From contig OX578152.1 in assembly GCA_951213105.1 (NCBI GenBank), positions 71,742,680 to 71,806,679 on the forward strand: DNA of 64,000 nucleotides. The letters run 5' to 3'. A model generated the notes under the pieces. It saw only the letters and a list, made by a program, of their open reading frames with translations. It did not search any database and was not told the origin of the DNA. A program made the translations under genes and the position numbers. Of this stretch, positions 53,991 through 64,000 are shown in pieces; position 1 is the first letter of the stretch; the number at the start of each line of letters is the position of its first letter. Source of the DNA: Amaurobius ferox. Lineage: Eukaryota > Arthropoda > Arachnida > Araneae > Amaurobiidae.

Positions 53991-54930
53991 AAAATGAAAC
54001 TTTTAATGGATTTTTACTAAACATTTTCTATGAATAACTTGCGCACGAAATCTGGAAAATATGCATCATATTCTGATATTGATTGTTTTTTCTTTATAAT
54101 AGGGGTTTCGCTACTTCCTGCTGGTTACGCTAATCCCGTGGAGCTCTTCACGCATTTTACAACTTTTTACTGAACTTAATACTACTTCGTCGGACAACAA
54201 CGTAAAACCTGAAATGCTTAACAAATTACACGCGGTAACATTCCTTCTCGAATTCAAATTAGCAATGTTTTTAATGGAGGGCAGTTTGTTTGAACAGGGT
54301 GTACATTAGATTCCTTCATCAGCATTTCTGTATCGGACAGCCATTCGCCAATAATTATATTGCGTCAAATAAATGCATTCTTTAACATATTTTATTTTCT
54401 ATTCCCACTCATGCTCTAAAACTCCGTAATAGGCTTTTTATTTCTATTTCTCTTTGTTGCCGAGATCGTCATCTTTAGTTCGAAAACTCTCCGCTAGGGG
54501 CGCTGCAATAACTTTTATGCTATTAAGAATGGTCACATTACTACAGATAGACCTAACGGGTACACCCATGAACATTTTCTTACAAAGTTATTGGAGCGCT
54601 TAAGGAATTCCCTAGGGACCCTATCATAATAGAGCAAAGAAAGGATAAATTAATAAAATCCCCTAGTTTCAATGCAGGGTAATTTTATCACGCATTCAAA
54701 TGACGTTTTGAGCTGATTGGCGCAAAGTCAATTTGAATTTCCAATCTGTGATGTCAAAGCTTAATAGAGGAAAGGAATGTAATACCTTTGCTAATGATAT
54801 TCGGAATTTGCTTTAATCGTAGAATGTTTGATCTCATTTGCGCCAGAGATTGCTTTTTTATCGCTGAGTCAGAATCTATATGACAATTGTTTAACGTGTG
54901 TTTGTTTCTCCAGAGCCTTTAGAAGCCCCT
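53991..54930. other. Unassigned repeat-family sequence (A2)
   Basis: Counterpart of 1082-2044, with no gene recognised. Confidence 0.35.
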
Positions 54931-54934
54931 GGTG

Positions 54935-55290
54935 ACTAAATATTTCCACACTTATAGTATCAATCACGGGGTTGATTGATGGATTTTCGATTCCCTCTCC
55001 CTTGTGGACATAAAAATTGGGGTTTTCGAAATGTAATTCTAGTCATACAAAAGTCCCCCCCCCCCTCCCTCGTTGATTGCTAAGTATCTGAACACTTATA
55101 TTTTCGTCTACGGACCAGAACTTAAAGGAGTCGGATTTTTGATATCTCCGTCGTGGAGGTGGGGGGTGGGGAGGGGGATGAGGTTGGTGTCAAAAAGTCT
55201 TTCCGAACAACTCAGAAGTCCCTACGACGAACTAGATGACTGAAACGTTGCATACTCATAGCATCGATCACGGTACAGACACCAACTCTT
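54935..55290. repeat. Degenerate ~155-bp tandem repeat (A2)
   Basis: Three units as in 2045-2400, with longer C and G runs (GTCCCCCCCCCCTCC near 55062). The third unit and the following 100 bp are unusually similar to A1. Confidence 0.5.
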
Positions 55291-55358
55291 CAAACTTTAG
55301 ATTAAAATGACTACTTTCAACGCTGACTGCCATATATTGTTAAACAAAATAAAATGTG

Positions 55359-55790
55359 TTAAAACATAACCGTTTTTTGTAATGTTGAAGGCCCAGACCA
55401 CACGACCAACCCAGGGGGTTTATGGTATGTTTTTTGTAATGTGATGAACTTTTGTTTGTATGTTTTTTGTAATGTGATGAACTTGAATATTAGAATAAGC
55501 TCTTCCTGAGGAAGATGATATTTCAGCTTCAGTGAGAGTTTCAAACCACCCACTTTCATCTAAAAGATTTTCGAGAACACTCATAGCCCTCTCACTCATG
55601 CAAGCCTCCCATCATCAAATCACACCTGTATTCCAAAAAAATTTTCTGCGAATGCCACTGTATGCGCTTTTCAATTGTATAGAGAAGAGAGTCACTTGTA
55701 ATAACTTTTGTTTGGCTTTCATTTAGATGATTGGCATATGCCTTGTAATAGAGAGTGCTCGTTAAGTGCTCGTCCATGCTATCGTTCAAT
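55359..55790 (-). pseudogene. MLGGLH-family gene fragment (A2)
   Basis: Counterpart of 2419-2790: YANHLNESQTKVITSDSLLY, KRIQW and DLMMGGLHE on the minus strand, then stops. The C-terminal motif region is disrupted by a local duplication of a TTTTTGTAATGTGATGAACT phrase and about 45 bp of unrelated sequence. Confidence 0.45.
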
Positions 55791-56305
55791 TGTGATCTTG
55801 CATTAAATGTTCCTCATGAAATTATCTCAATTGACTGTTGAGCATCTTTTAAGATCAGACATGTTACACATTGAAGCCACATTTTTGTCTGCTCAGAACA
55901 ATTATACGGGACATAGCTAATAAATATGGGTTTGGATGTAGATGAGATCTACGGATGAGATCTATTAGTTTTGAAACGCTGGAGTAACTATTCTATAGTT
56001 TTCAGGAAGATCTGACATTTGTTTGAACTTCAAATTTTTAATTGCGATTTTCTGTCCGTCTATTTTGTCTTTAAGTTCTACAAAATGTTGCTGGAGCGTA
56101 TTTCCAGTCTCGTAGAAAGAACTGACAGCAGTTGGGGTCTGTGGTATCAGCAGCAGCTGTGGTAAATATTACTCTCTGGAGTTACGGTGAACAAACAACA
56201 CCGACTTCTTCATAATACACAATCAGTCTGACTAAGATCAGATTCCAATTGATTAAGGCAGAAATAAGTAAATTAATTAAGGCAGAAGCATAACATATGA
56301 ACAGA
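55791..56305. other. Unassigned stretch (A2)
   Basis: Counterpart of 2791-3335. The frames seen in A1 are broken here. No gene. Confidence 0.35.
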
Positions 56306-56700
56306 CTGTCAAATACCTTTAATAGCAAAACACTGCGAGTGCTCTTGCGTATATTTCTAAAGTGGGTTCCGCTTATTTTGTGTGTCTTTTTCTTATTATT
56401 TGTAACTTATCAGACGTAATGCTTTTCTGGATGAGTGGAAGAGTTTCTAGATTTATTTATATTTTCAAGAAGGATGATAAATGTCGTATTGACAATTACA
56501 GCCCCATTTCTATTATTTCTTCGTTTGTTAAAGTTTTCTAACTTATCATACATTAAGAGCGTCTACAATCAAGTTCGGTACAACATAATGTATAACATAA
56601 ATTCAAGTTCTCCCACACAGTATAAGATTGAAAATATAAATTAAAATTGAAATATTTTAGTGTAATTTTATATGGTGCGATAATGTTCTAATATGATATA
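56306..56700 (+). pseudogene. Non-LTR reverse-transcriptase fragment (A2, copy 1)
   Basis: Frame 56435-56644 reads SRRMINVVLTITAPFLLF and YIKSVYNQVRYNIMY, equivalent to 3336-3660. Confidence 0.55.
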
Positions 56701-56749
56701 TTATATAAAAAATGTTTTCGCTAGAAGTTCATTTGGACCATAAAACTAC

Positions 56750-56930
56750 ACAATGATAACTAGAAAGCTGCCCGAATTAAGGCTGCAGTTGATTGAATAA
56801 GGCAAAACATTGATTGGAAATAAGACTGCAGTTATTTGAATATGGCAAAACATTGATTGGAATGAAGGTGCTGTTATTTGAATAATGCAAATCATTGATT
56901 GTATGGCTATGAGGAAGAGTGTTAACAATG
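56750..56930. repeat. ~48-bp local tandem repeat, three units
   Basis: The phrase GCAAAACATTGATTGGAA, with a variant GCAAATCATTGATTG, recurs three times with AATTAAGGCTGCAGTTGATT-like spacers. A1 has one unit at 3800-3845, so this is an A2-specific expansion. Confidence 0.65.
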
Positions 56931-57560
56931 TAGTTGTAGGTTATGAAAATACGCTATCAAAGGCTTCTTACAATTTCGCTGTTAATTAAAGCTGTATTGA
57001 CCGCTAATACAGTATTATGTAAATACATTTAATAGTAAAAAACTGTGGGTGTTCTTACGTATATTTCTAAAGCGACTTCCACGTATTTTGAGTGTCCTAT
57101 TATTTGTAACTTATTTATCAACCACATTGCTTTTCCGAATGAGTTCTTTCTAGATTTACTTATTTTCAAGCAGGATGATCAATGCCGTACTGAAAATTAC
57201 AGTTCCATTTCTATTATCTCTCAGTTTGCCTCAGTTTCCTAATTTATTATACATTAAGCGCGTCTACAATGGAGTTAGGTCTTTTATTTCTAATAATCAA
57301 ATTATTTCTAATATCCACTTATCAGCATCGCTTTATAAGTGGTAGAATATGCTATCTCTAATTTTCGTTGCTGCAGTTCGTATGTAATTCGCACACATTA
57401 AAATCTTGAGTTGTTGTTTATCTAACTTTTCTAGAGTCTTTGATTTGGAAGGTCATGCTATATTAATTCGTAAATTGAAGATTATCGGTTTCTGTTTTGA
57501 TTTGGTTATGTTATTAGCAAAATACGGGGCTTGTAATGGACATGCGCATATGGCGTATGC
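56931..57560 (+). pseudogene. Non-LTR reverse-transcriptase fragment (A2, copy 2, with palm)
   Basis: Equivalent to 4480-5110. MGVLTYISKATSTYFECPII continues into the fingers region. The first catalytic motif region (TFLESLIWKVMLY in the broken frame near 57430) is poorly kept. Confidence 0.5.
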
Positions 57561-57938
57561 AAGCTGTGTTCTTATTTATTTTTAAATTAAAATTTAATTT
57601 AAAAATAAATAAGAAATTGGAAGTATAAAAAATAAATTTTAATATTTAAGAATACTAATACCAAAGAGCATATACGTTTTTTGAATTTGAATATCAAAGA
57701 AAATAAATTATAATACAGGATAGCAATAACATCAAAGTAATACATTTAAATCGCAAAAACGTATTTGATATAAAGGAGCACGTTTAAATCACAAAGTATG
57801 CAAGTGCACAGGCTTTGATGAGCTGTTTACCAATGGTTTGCTTACATGTTATTAGTACGAAGCGTAGTGAGCATGCTCGGTTTAAAACTGGGCGTTTCAC
57901 CCCGTTGAAGCTCTTATCAGTTCTGTAATTATGTGTAA
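57561..57938. other. RT-repeat 3' debris (A2)
   Basis: Counterpart of 5110-5460, with a TTTAAATTAAAATTTAATTT inverted low-complexity stretch near 57580. No gene. Confidence 0.35.
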
Positions 57939-57954
57939 ACATTTTATGTATGTG

Positions 57955-58354
57955 TTGTTGTTGATGAGACCCAGACCGTTCCGACCTACCAGAAAGATGT
58001 AAGGTAAACGTTTGGACGGCTGGGAAGTGCCACCCATTTTAGACCGGAACCCAGTGGGGGGGGGGCATCCACAGGGACCGTATCCTCCTTCCCCTACCAC
58101 CAACCTCTCGGAAGGACTTACGGATCCACATTTTTAACGTGATCGTACTCCGCATGAACACGGCGACAGTTGTGGCAGCGTGCAAGTAAAGAGCGCAAAC
58201 AACCGGGCGACCGCGCCCGAAAGGTTCCAACAGCACGCGGTGTTCCCAGGTGGTCACCCACCCAAGTACTAAACGCTCCCGATGCTGCTTGACTTCGGTG
58301 ATCCAACGAGAACCGGTGCTATCAGCACAGTAGGGCCGTTGGCATCTTGTACAC
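57955..58354 (-). mobile_element. 5S-headed SINE, inserted after the A duplication
   Basis: A 400-bp insertion flanked by a perfect 16-bp target-site duplication, ACATTTTATGTATGTG at 57939-57954 and 58355-58370. A1 has one copy and no insert near 5460. On the minus strand the order is 5S head (58343-58227), a remnant tRNA head beginning CGGGCGCGGTCGCCCGG without its B box, the common SINE body, the 3' hairpin domain and a CATCAACAACAA tail. It has the same architecture as 11078-11466, so the composite is a propagating subfamily. Confidence 0.94.
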
Positions 58355-58370
58355 ACATTTTATGTATGTG

Positions 58371-59256
58371 TGTACATCTTTTATCTTCTTACCTATTCTT
58401 CTTACCTTATTACCTCTTCTTACCTTGTCCGGGACGCTTAGTAAGAGTCCGGGCAACGTTGGTATTTGCTATGAAGGTGGTTCAATATAACCAATAATTC
58501 CACTTATTTAGGGCAAATTACAACAGCGTCGCACAATTATCATGATTAAAAAGAATAAAAAGATAAAAAGACGAATAATAAATTTTATGATAAATTGACG
58601 ATAAATAAATTGACGAATAAAAAGAGATGCGGAATGATTTCAGTTCAAAACAGGGAATTTGGAAAGTGAGTATTATTACTTGTATCTGTATTATTTAAGT
58701 ATATCAGGCGCTTATTAAGAGTCCGGGCAACGCTGGATAATTCTTTCTAGTTTCCAATAAGAATCTTCATCTTTTATTTCAAACCATCGATCAGTTCCTT
58801 ACTGCAAGTGCATCTAAAACTGAAGTATAATGGGCATAGTTTTATTTCGAGAACCAGTTACAAAATCCACTTCCTGAAATAATTTTTTAAAAACCAATAA
58901 AAGTTAGGTTTTTATCATGTAGACTGAGCAGGAAACGAGTGATTTCAAATGCTAATCCGGACAAAAATAGTGTGTTTGGAAACAACGTGACTGTTGAGAA
59001 ACGAAAGTACATTTTCGAGGAGAATAGATTTTCTGGATTATTTGGTATTTAGGTGAACAGGGGGAATGACTGGGATATTTGCGACCCCCCCTCAGCGAGA
59101 AGCATTTCGCTCTGCTTTATGTTTTGTTATTTATTTACTCTTATGATGTGCGTTTTTGTACAGCTATGATTTATATTAATTTATTTTTCTTTGCAATACT
59201 CAGTACACGTATAGGGTATCAGTGGTGTTCACAGAAAAGAAAATTGGGGCGTTATA
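58371..59256. other. Unassigned repeat-derived stretch (A2)
   Basis: Counterpart of 5480-6640, with an A2-specific low-complexity expansion (GAATAAAAAGATAAAAAGAC and similar, 58545-58630). AGTCCGGGCAACG motifs lie at about 58447 and 58721. No gene. Confidence 0.4.
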
Positions 59257-59529
59257 CACTCATTGCTATAAAATTTTGCGCACCAAGAAGTAATTGGGGG
59301 ATAGTAACAAAACTTCGCATGGAGGTGCGTATCGGGCAGTTATGCAAATCTTTAGAAATACAGCGTGATTGCACATTGCGTAATACCACCATAGGGCGTT
59401 GAACTTCGTTTCCCTGGCGCAGAAAAATGTTACGGAGAGGCTTTTTGCATGTACCTAATCTGTTGCAGTGAGACTCATTTTCATTGAGGATGCCATTACA
59501 CCGCCATCAAAGGCAATATGATCAGATGT

Positions 59530-60590
59530 CAGAGTTCGAGAGGGTAAGAATCATCGGGATGATGGAAGCCGGGTGGTCAGATCGGCCAGTGTCCCGCCAC
59601 CTAGGCCGCTCTGACTCTACTGTGAGGAGGGGTTGGGGCTAGTGGACGTAAGAGAGGTCGCATACACGGCTGCCAGGCTTTGGACACCCTCGGCAGACCA
59701 ATAGCCGAGGAGACCGTCACATCACACGACACGCAAACACAGACCGAAACGCAACTGCATCATTGTCTGAAATCCGGACACAGACAGCACTTTCACATCC
59801 GGACACAGGGCCCCTGTGTCTGTCCGTACCATCGTGAGTCGTCTGGCTGAAGGACATTTGGTATCGCGGAGATCATTAAGTGTACAGCCAATGACACGCA
59901 CACCCCGTCGCCTCCGTTTGGAATGTTGTCGATTCGACGGGATTGTACCGCAACCGATTGGAACCAGGTCGTCTTAAGCGACGAATCACGATTCAATTTG
60001 GGCAGCGATAACAACCGTGTACCTTTGTGGAGGCCCCGTGGGGAACCCCTCAATCATGCCTTGGCTTCATAGCGGCACACCTCTCCCACAGCTGGTGTGA
60101 TGGTGGGGTGCCGTCGCATTCGATACCTGGTCATCTCTATTGATCCACGGAACCAGGATAACCCAACAGTACTTTGGTGACATCCTTCAGCTACATGTTG
60201 AAGATCCAGACCGTCCGACTCAACCGAGACCGTGTGAAACTATTTAGACGGCCGAGCTTCATATCCATGTCTTGCCACTCATGATAGGGCTCCCAGGAGG
60301 CATTTTTCAACAAGACAATGTTCGATCACACACAGCAAGGGTGTCACAGGAATGCCTCCGCCACATTTCCTTCCTTCCCTGGCCTGCCTGATCCCCAGAT
60401 TTGTCACCCATTGTACATGTCTGAGATCACTTGGGACGGCAAATTGGACAGCCTACGTGTTTGGTCGAACTAGAGGCGCGATTACAACTGTCGAATGAGA
60501 TGACGCAGGACACAATACGGGACCTGAATACCTCAATGCCCGCCCGTATCTCATTGTGTATTTACGCTAGAGGTGGCCCAACAGGGTACT
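59530..60590 (+). pseudogene. Tc1-like transposase, broken (A2)
   Basis: Same family as 7340-8450, with different lesions. The first Asp motif reads VVLSDES. The second keeps Asp (QDNVRSH), whereas A1 has Gly. The Glu of SPIEHVW is Val here. The differing catalytic losses show independent decay after duplication. The 59-bp insertion at 60199-60257 is shared. Confidence 0.83.
60199..60257 (-). mobile_element. 59-bp hairpin mini-element (A2 descendant)
   Basis: Same site and length as 8052-8110, between TTCAGCTACATGT (60186-60198) and TTCATATCCATGT (60258-60270), which is now an eroded 13-bp duplication. The first stem arm has changed (TAGACGGCC for TGGACGGCC) and the other (GACCGTCC) is intact. 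Presence in both blocks dates the insertion before the A1/A2 duplication. Confidence 0.72.
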
Positions 60591-60747
60591 AGAACTTCCA
60601 TTAATTTGTAAATTTTCCTGTAATAAATGATCCTTTTGCTTTGATTTTGTAATCCCTTACATATATCAACGTTGCCCTCACATATATAAAATTTTGTTCG
60701 ATTCTGACAATTCTTTCTTGGTTCGCAACGTTTTATGGCAATGAGTG

Positions 60748-61184
60748 TATAATTTTTTAGTACATAAAATCGAATTAAGTATACCAGTGAGATTCGCGGG
60801 CATTCTGCCCGTAAATATCTTTACAAACAGTTTTTTCATGGGTTATCGACTATAATAATAGAGAATGCTCAATTATCGTCTGCGTAACCACAACACAGAA
60901 GGAGGTATTATAATATCCATTGTTGCAAGTAAATTATAAATGAGTCCCATATCCTGCTTCGTTTTTAGTTTCTGATGTCATACACAACATAGAACTTTAG
61001 AATACTGCTCTTTTTATATAGATAAGTTTACTATGAGTGGGAAGCGTCCTATTCCGAGAAAATATTGATCTGAATTCTTGTTGGCAATTATTAATAGCTT
61101 TAATTATTACTACTATTTACAACAAATGAGTAAATATTAGTTCTTATAACACTGTGCAGGAATTTTAAATATACTACCTTGTAA
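60748..61184. other. AT-rich spacer (A2)
   Basis: Counterpart of 8602-9039, nothing recognised. Confidence 0.4.
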
Positions 61185-61256
61185 TGTCTCAGCCGGGTTT
61201 GATCCGGATATCTCCAACTCTCCAGTCAACACTTTATCCACTGAGCTAAGACGATG
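61185..61256 (-). pseudogene. tRNA-derived fragment, better preserved copy
   Basis: On the minus strand: CATCGTCTTAGCTCAGTGG (A box), GATAAAGTGTTGACTGGAGA, and a T-arm GGATCAAACCCGGC (near B box). More complete than 9040-9110. It lacks clean acceptor-stem pairing, so it is a tRNA pseudogene or SINE head. Confidence 0.55.
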
Positions 61257-61439
61257 GTCGTATTTTCTATGGTTGAAATAGACTTTTTAATCTTCTTCAA
61301 TCTCAGATTGAACTGAAACTACTAATCCTGAACAAATTCCACATTCATCTACTTTTCTATACAGGACAATATCTGCTCATCGTACCAGTCGTGAATTGGA
61401 AATAGCTGACATAAATCAAAGATGCCATAGAAATATTGA

Positions 61440-61800
61440 ATTTAGTAATCTTGGGACTGCAGTAATCCACTGTATTTAACCAGAACGTTCCAGCTGATCG
61501 GACATGATTGAAAAGAACTGACGTCCTTGTCGGGACTCAAACCATGTTTTGTTTTGTGCTTCAGAAGGCTTGTGAAGAATTTTGTTTTGAGAACACCCGC
61601 ACTGAGTTTTATTTGTGGCCGACTTCCTATCCTGCTGAGTATTTCCATGTGATGATCCTGCAGAATGATGTCAAGATGATCAATGAGTGTCCCAAAGGCT
61701 TGAAAGCAAACATCACCTGATAGTATCTGAGTGACCGGCTTTGTGAATCTGAGTTCTTTGAAGGTTGGGCACAGCCTGTAAGTAATGATACTAGAACATA
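61440..61800. repeat. Moderately repeated segment (A2)
   Basis: Counterpart of 9290-9660; type unknown. Confidence 0.3.
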
Positions 61801-61926
61801 AGGTGGACCATTTAATCATTTTCATGTATCACTAACCATGTTGGTCATGTTTTGATCAAATTTTTAATAAAGGTAAAAGTTTCTCACTTATCTTTTTGAA
61901 AAATTTCTTCTTTTACTTTTTCAAAC

Positions 61927-62287
61927 CTTTTTTTCCCCGATAGCCAGGCATTGACTCTTTCATCTTCGCCTATACATTGGCCATAACAGTGAACCTCTTA
62001 GCGGTCAAATAACGTTGCCCCAGCGCACCAGTGGTGGTGGGGACACATTGCGCCCAACAACACAAACATCCATGTCTTACGTGGGACTCGAACCCACAAC
62101 GTGGCGGCCGATCAATCACTGGAAACGCTCGCCTTGACCATTCGGCCACAACGTCGACTGAAATGAGCCAACAGTACGCGGTGTTCCCAGGTGGTCATCC
62201 ACCCAAGTACTAACCGCGCCCGATGCTGCTTAACTTCGGTGATCTAACGAGAATCGGTGTTTTCAGCACGGAAGAGCCGTTGGTTCA
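61927..62287 (-). mobile_element. 5S + tRNA dimeric SINE with A-rich tail, inserted after the A duplication
   Basis: A 361-bp insertion between TTTTTCAAAC (61917-61926) and its repeat (62288-62297). A1 is uninterrupted near 9760. On the minus strand a 118-bp 5S-like head (62284-62167) is followed by a tRNA-like unit with both boxes (TGGCCGAATGGTCAAGGCG and GGGTTCGAGTCCCAC, about 62160-62075), resembling a Ser/Leu-type tRNA. Then come a ~145-bp body and an A-rich end (GGGGAAAAAAAGG). Unlike the other 5S-headed SINEs, the tRNA part is intact and the tail is not CAACAA. Confidence 0.85.
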
Positions 62288-62297
62288 TTTTTCAAAC

Positions 62298-63615
62298 TCA
62301 TTTATTAACAATTTACAATATAGTTGAAAAGTGTTTATGACTTTGCTCATTCAGTCTGTTTGTCTGTCCGTTCGCACGATAATTGCCATAAAAATGACTT
62401 TATCATAATGGAATTTTAGTATGTTGAGACAGTCTTTGGGACATATGGGGCTATAAATGAATAATATCACCCGATTAGTTTTGGATTGAAATCGGATTGG
62501 AAAAGTAAAATACATTGATCCTTATGGGATCGAATATGTAAACATTTTTTAAGCTAAGTTAAAATTCACAAATTGCTTCAAAATTTTTAGGAAATATTCA
62601 AATTGCAACAGAAAAATATATAAAAAATTTCAGCAATATATGTTCCATAGTTTTTGTAATAAAAATCAAAATAATAATGACACCCATATAATACGAAGAG
62701 GTCACGTGACCCACTTCAAAATGAAATATGGCATCCACCTTTTTCCCATAGTAAAACTCGTGATTTTTTAAGATTGCAAAATTTATATTTAGTGTTGCAT
62801 CCGTCCTAAAACCGCTTTATTTTGCGTTTTTTCTGAGCATTTATATTCTGCGCCAACGCGCAGTAACATTATTTTTGAGTTTCATTGATCATTAAACTTT
62901 GACCATTTCTGTAGCAAAGCCTAATTTTAATGTATGCAGAATGTAAACACGTGATTGTAAGATGAGTTGTATTTCTGAATATTTTTCACGCAAAATTATT
63001 TAACGCTGGAGTCTAAAATTAATATGTATAAATGAAATATTTGCTGATTTTACATAGAGAGCCAGACAATTTATATGTCGGTGACGTCAATTGAATAAAG
63101 TTCATTTTTTTGGATGACGTTTTAAGTTCCCAAGAATTTAGGACTGTGTCAGGACAAATTATTTTAGGACTGTGATAATTTAAAATATGTCAGCGCTGAA
63201 TGTATCGCATTTTAGAGATGTTTACGAAAAATTGCATTTCAGTTTGAAATTGTTTCATAATCACTGCTTTATGCATGATTGATCTTTCTTGTTTGATGTA
63301 AGTGGAAAAATGGATCCAAGTGATATGGACCAGTGGCATGCACCCCTGGGGGATTCCTTCCTGGCCAGCAGACGCCTTATGCAATGAGTTACCGAAAGAA
63401 TAGTATTTTGTAGTTCAAATGATCCCCACAAAGCACAGAAGATATAATGCAAGTACTTTTACTATTTTTTCTTATGTTTGAAAAATAGTGGACTGATGAC
63501 TTATAGTTCTGCAGATATGCACATATATTACATCAGAATAATAAGAGTATCAGTGTAATTGTATCATAATCCTTTGTCTATCAATCCTTTGTCATCTATC
63601 AATAGAACATTTTCG
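62298..63615. other. AT-rich spacer (A2)
   Basis: Counterpart of 9780-11063 with about 10-15% divergence. No gene. Confidence 0.4.
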
Positions 63616-63630
63616 CAATACGTACAACCA

Positions 63631-63707
63631 GTCAACGGCCCTACCGTGCTGATAACACCGGTTCTCGTTAGATCACAGAAGTCAAGCAACATCGGGCGCG
63701 GTTAGTA
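63631..63707 (+). repeat. Truncated 5S head at the right edge of block A2
   Basis: Aligns with the first ~77 bp of the 5S head at 11080 and sits in the same upstream context (CAATACGTACAA). Homology stops abruptly after GGGCGCGGTTAGTA, and unrelated sequence follows. This is the duplication breakpoint or a later deletion end. Confidence 0.85.
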
Positions 63708-64000
63708 GCTCTGTCATAAATAACAATACCTATAATAAGAGGTGTGTCTTGGGACACAAAGTGTCGCTTAACCGCGTTTAATACTAATTACGTACCGTGC
63801 TTAGGGCACCCGAATGTTATAATATGACCCTGTTTGGAGAAATAAAATATGTAAAGAACTCATGTATCACAGCCATTAATTGAATTACTCATCTCCCGCC
63901 AGCAAAACGGCGATTTTTCCATTGAGATACTTAGACAATTATCAGTTGTTCTATATTTTAAAGGGATACTAAATTATATTACTTCAGATGTTACATAAAA
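63708..64000. other. Unique sequence to the right edge, nothing recognised
   Basis: Not found elsewhere in the window, with no ORF of note. Confidence 0.4.

Larger units (their letters stand above)
59257..60747 (+). mobile_element. Tc1-like DNA transposon, A2 copy
   Basis: Counterpart of 7011-8601, between TA dinucleotides. The left inverted repeat is well kept (CACTCATTGCTATAAAATTT) and the right is more worn (GCAACGTTTTATGGCAATGA). 1491 bp. Confidence 0.9.
52957..63707 (+). repeat. Segmental duplication block A2
   Basis: Direct-orientation copy of 1-11152. Differences include two SINE insertions (57955-58354 and 61927-62287), no 188-bp array, fewer reverse-transcriptase repeats, and a ~70-bp local rearrangement near 55383-55470 in which GTTTTTTGTAATGTGATGAA occurs twice. 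The copy ends at about 63707 inside the 5S head of the SINE that is complete in A1. Confidence 0.9.

Noticed and set aside
62075..62160. Functional Ser/Leu-type tRNA gene
   Set aside because: Both promoter boxes are good, but the acceptor stem does not pair cleanly and the unit is internal to a SINE.

Overview
The window is non-coding, transposon-dense eukaryotic DNA. It is AT-rich and holds no recognisable intact host gene. The repeat content (Tc1-like elements with 30-34 bp inverted repeats, a BEL/Pao retrotransposon, non-LTR retrotransposons, tRNA- and 5S-rRNA-derived SINEs, and an arthropod multicopy family of the DUF7869 type) fits an arthropod. A spider (Araneae) is most likely, but this is inference from element families, not from a host marker gene.

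Layout. (1) 1-11152 is block A1: a candidate exon remnant, decayed non-LTR reverse-transcriptase repeats, a Tc1-like element (7011-8601) and a 5S-rRNA-headed SINE (11078-11466). (2) 11467-13507 is AT-rich with short tandem repeats. (3) 13508-15755 is a broken DUF7869-type gene on the minus strand. (4) 14227-31039 (B1) and 31040-48005 (B2) are two tandem copies of a ~16.8 kb unit. Each holds part of the DUF7869 gene, a BEL/Pao pol remnant, a SINE array, a whole R1-like LINE with a long 5' region, a second SINE array and a tRNA-SINE. (5) 48006-52610 holds more reverse-transcriptase debris, a second Tc1 type and an internally deleted pogo/Tigger element. (6) 52945-63707 is block A2, a diverged direct repeat of A1.

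The two sets of paralogous blocks allow insertions to be dated against an empty site. SINE insertions at 41505-41791, 57955-58354 and 61927-62287 have target-site duplications of 15, 16 and 10 bp and are missing from the sister block. The most striking signal is a 59-bp unit found alone at 8052-8110 (with its A2 descendant at 60199-60257) and at 30249-30307, flanked by 13-14 bp direct repeats. It is empty at the B2 equivalent. It carries an 8-bp stem (GGCCGTCC/GGACGGTC) that is also the 3' domain of the larger 5S- and tRNA-headed SINEs. I read it as a stand-alone, ultra-short retroposon or a mobile SINE tail. The same SINE body also occurs behind different heads (tRNA, or 5S rRNA fused to a tRNA whose B box is deleted).

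None of the large ORFs is an intact gene: pol, endonuclease, transposase and DUF7869 frames all carry stops, frameshifts or altered catalytic residues. All identity statements were made by eye.
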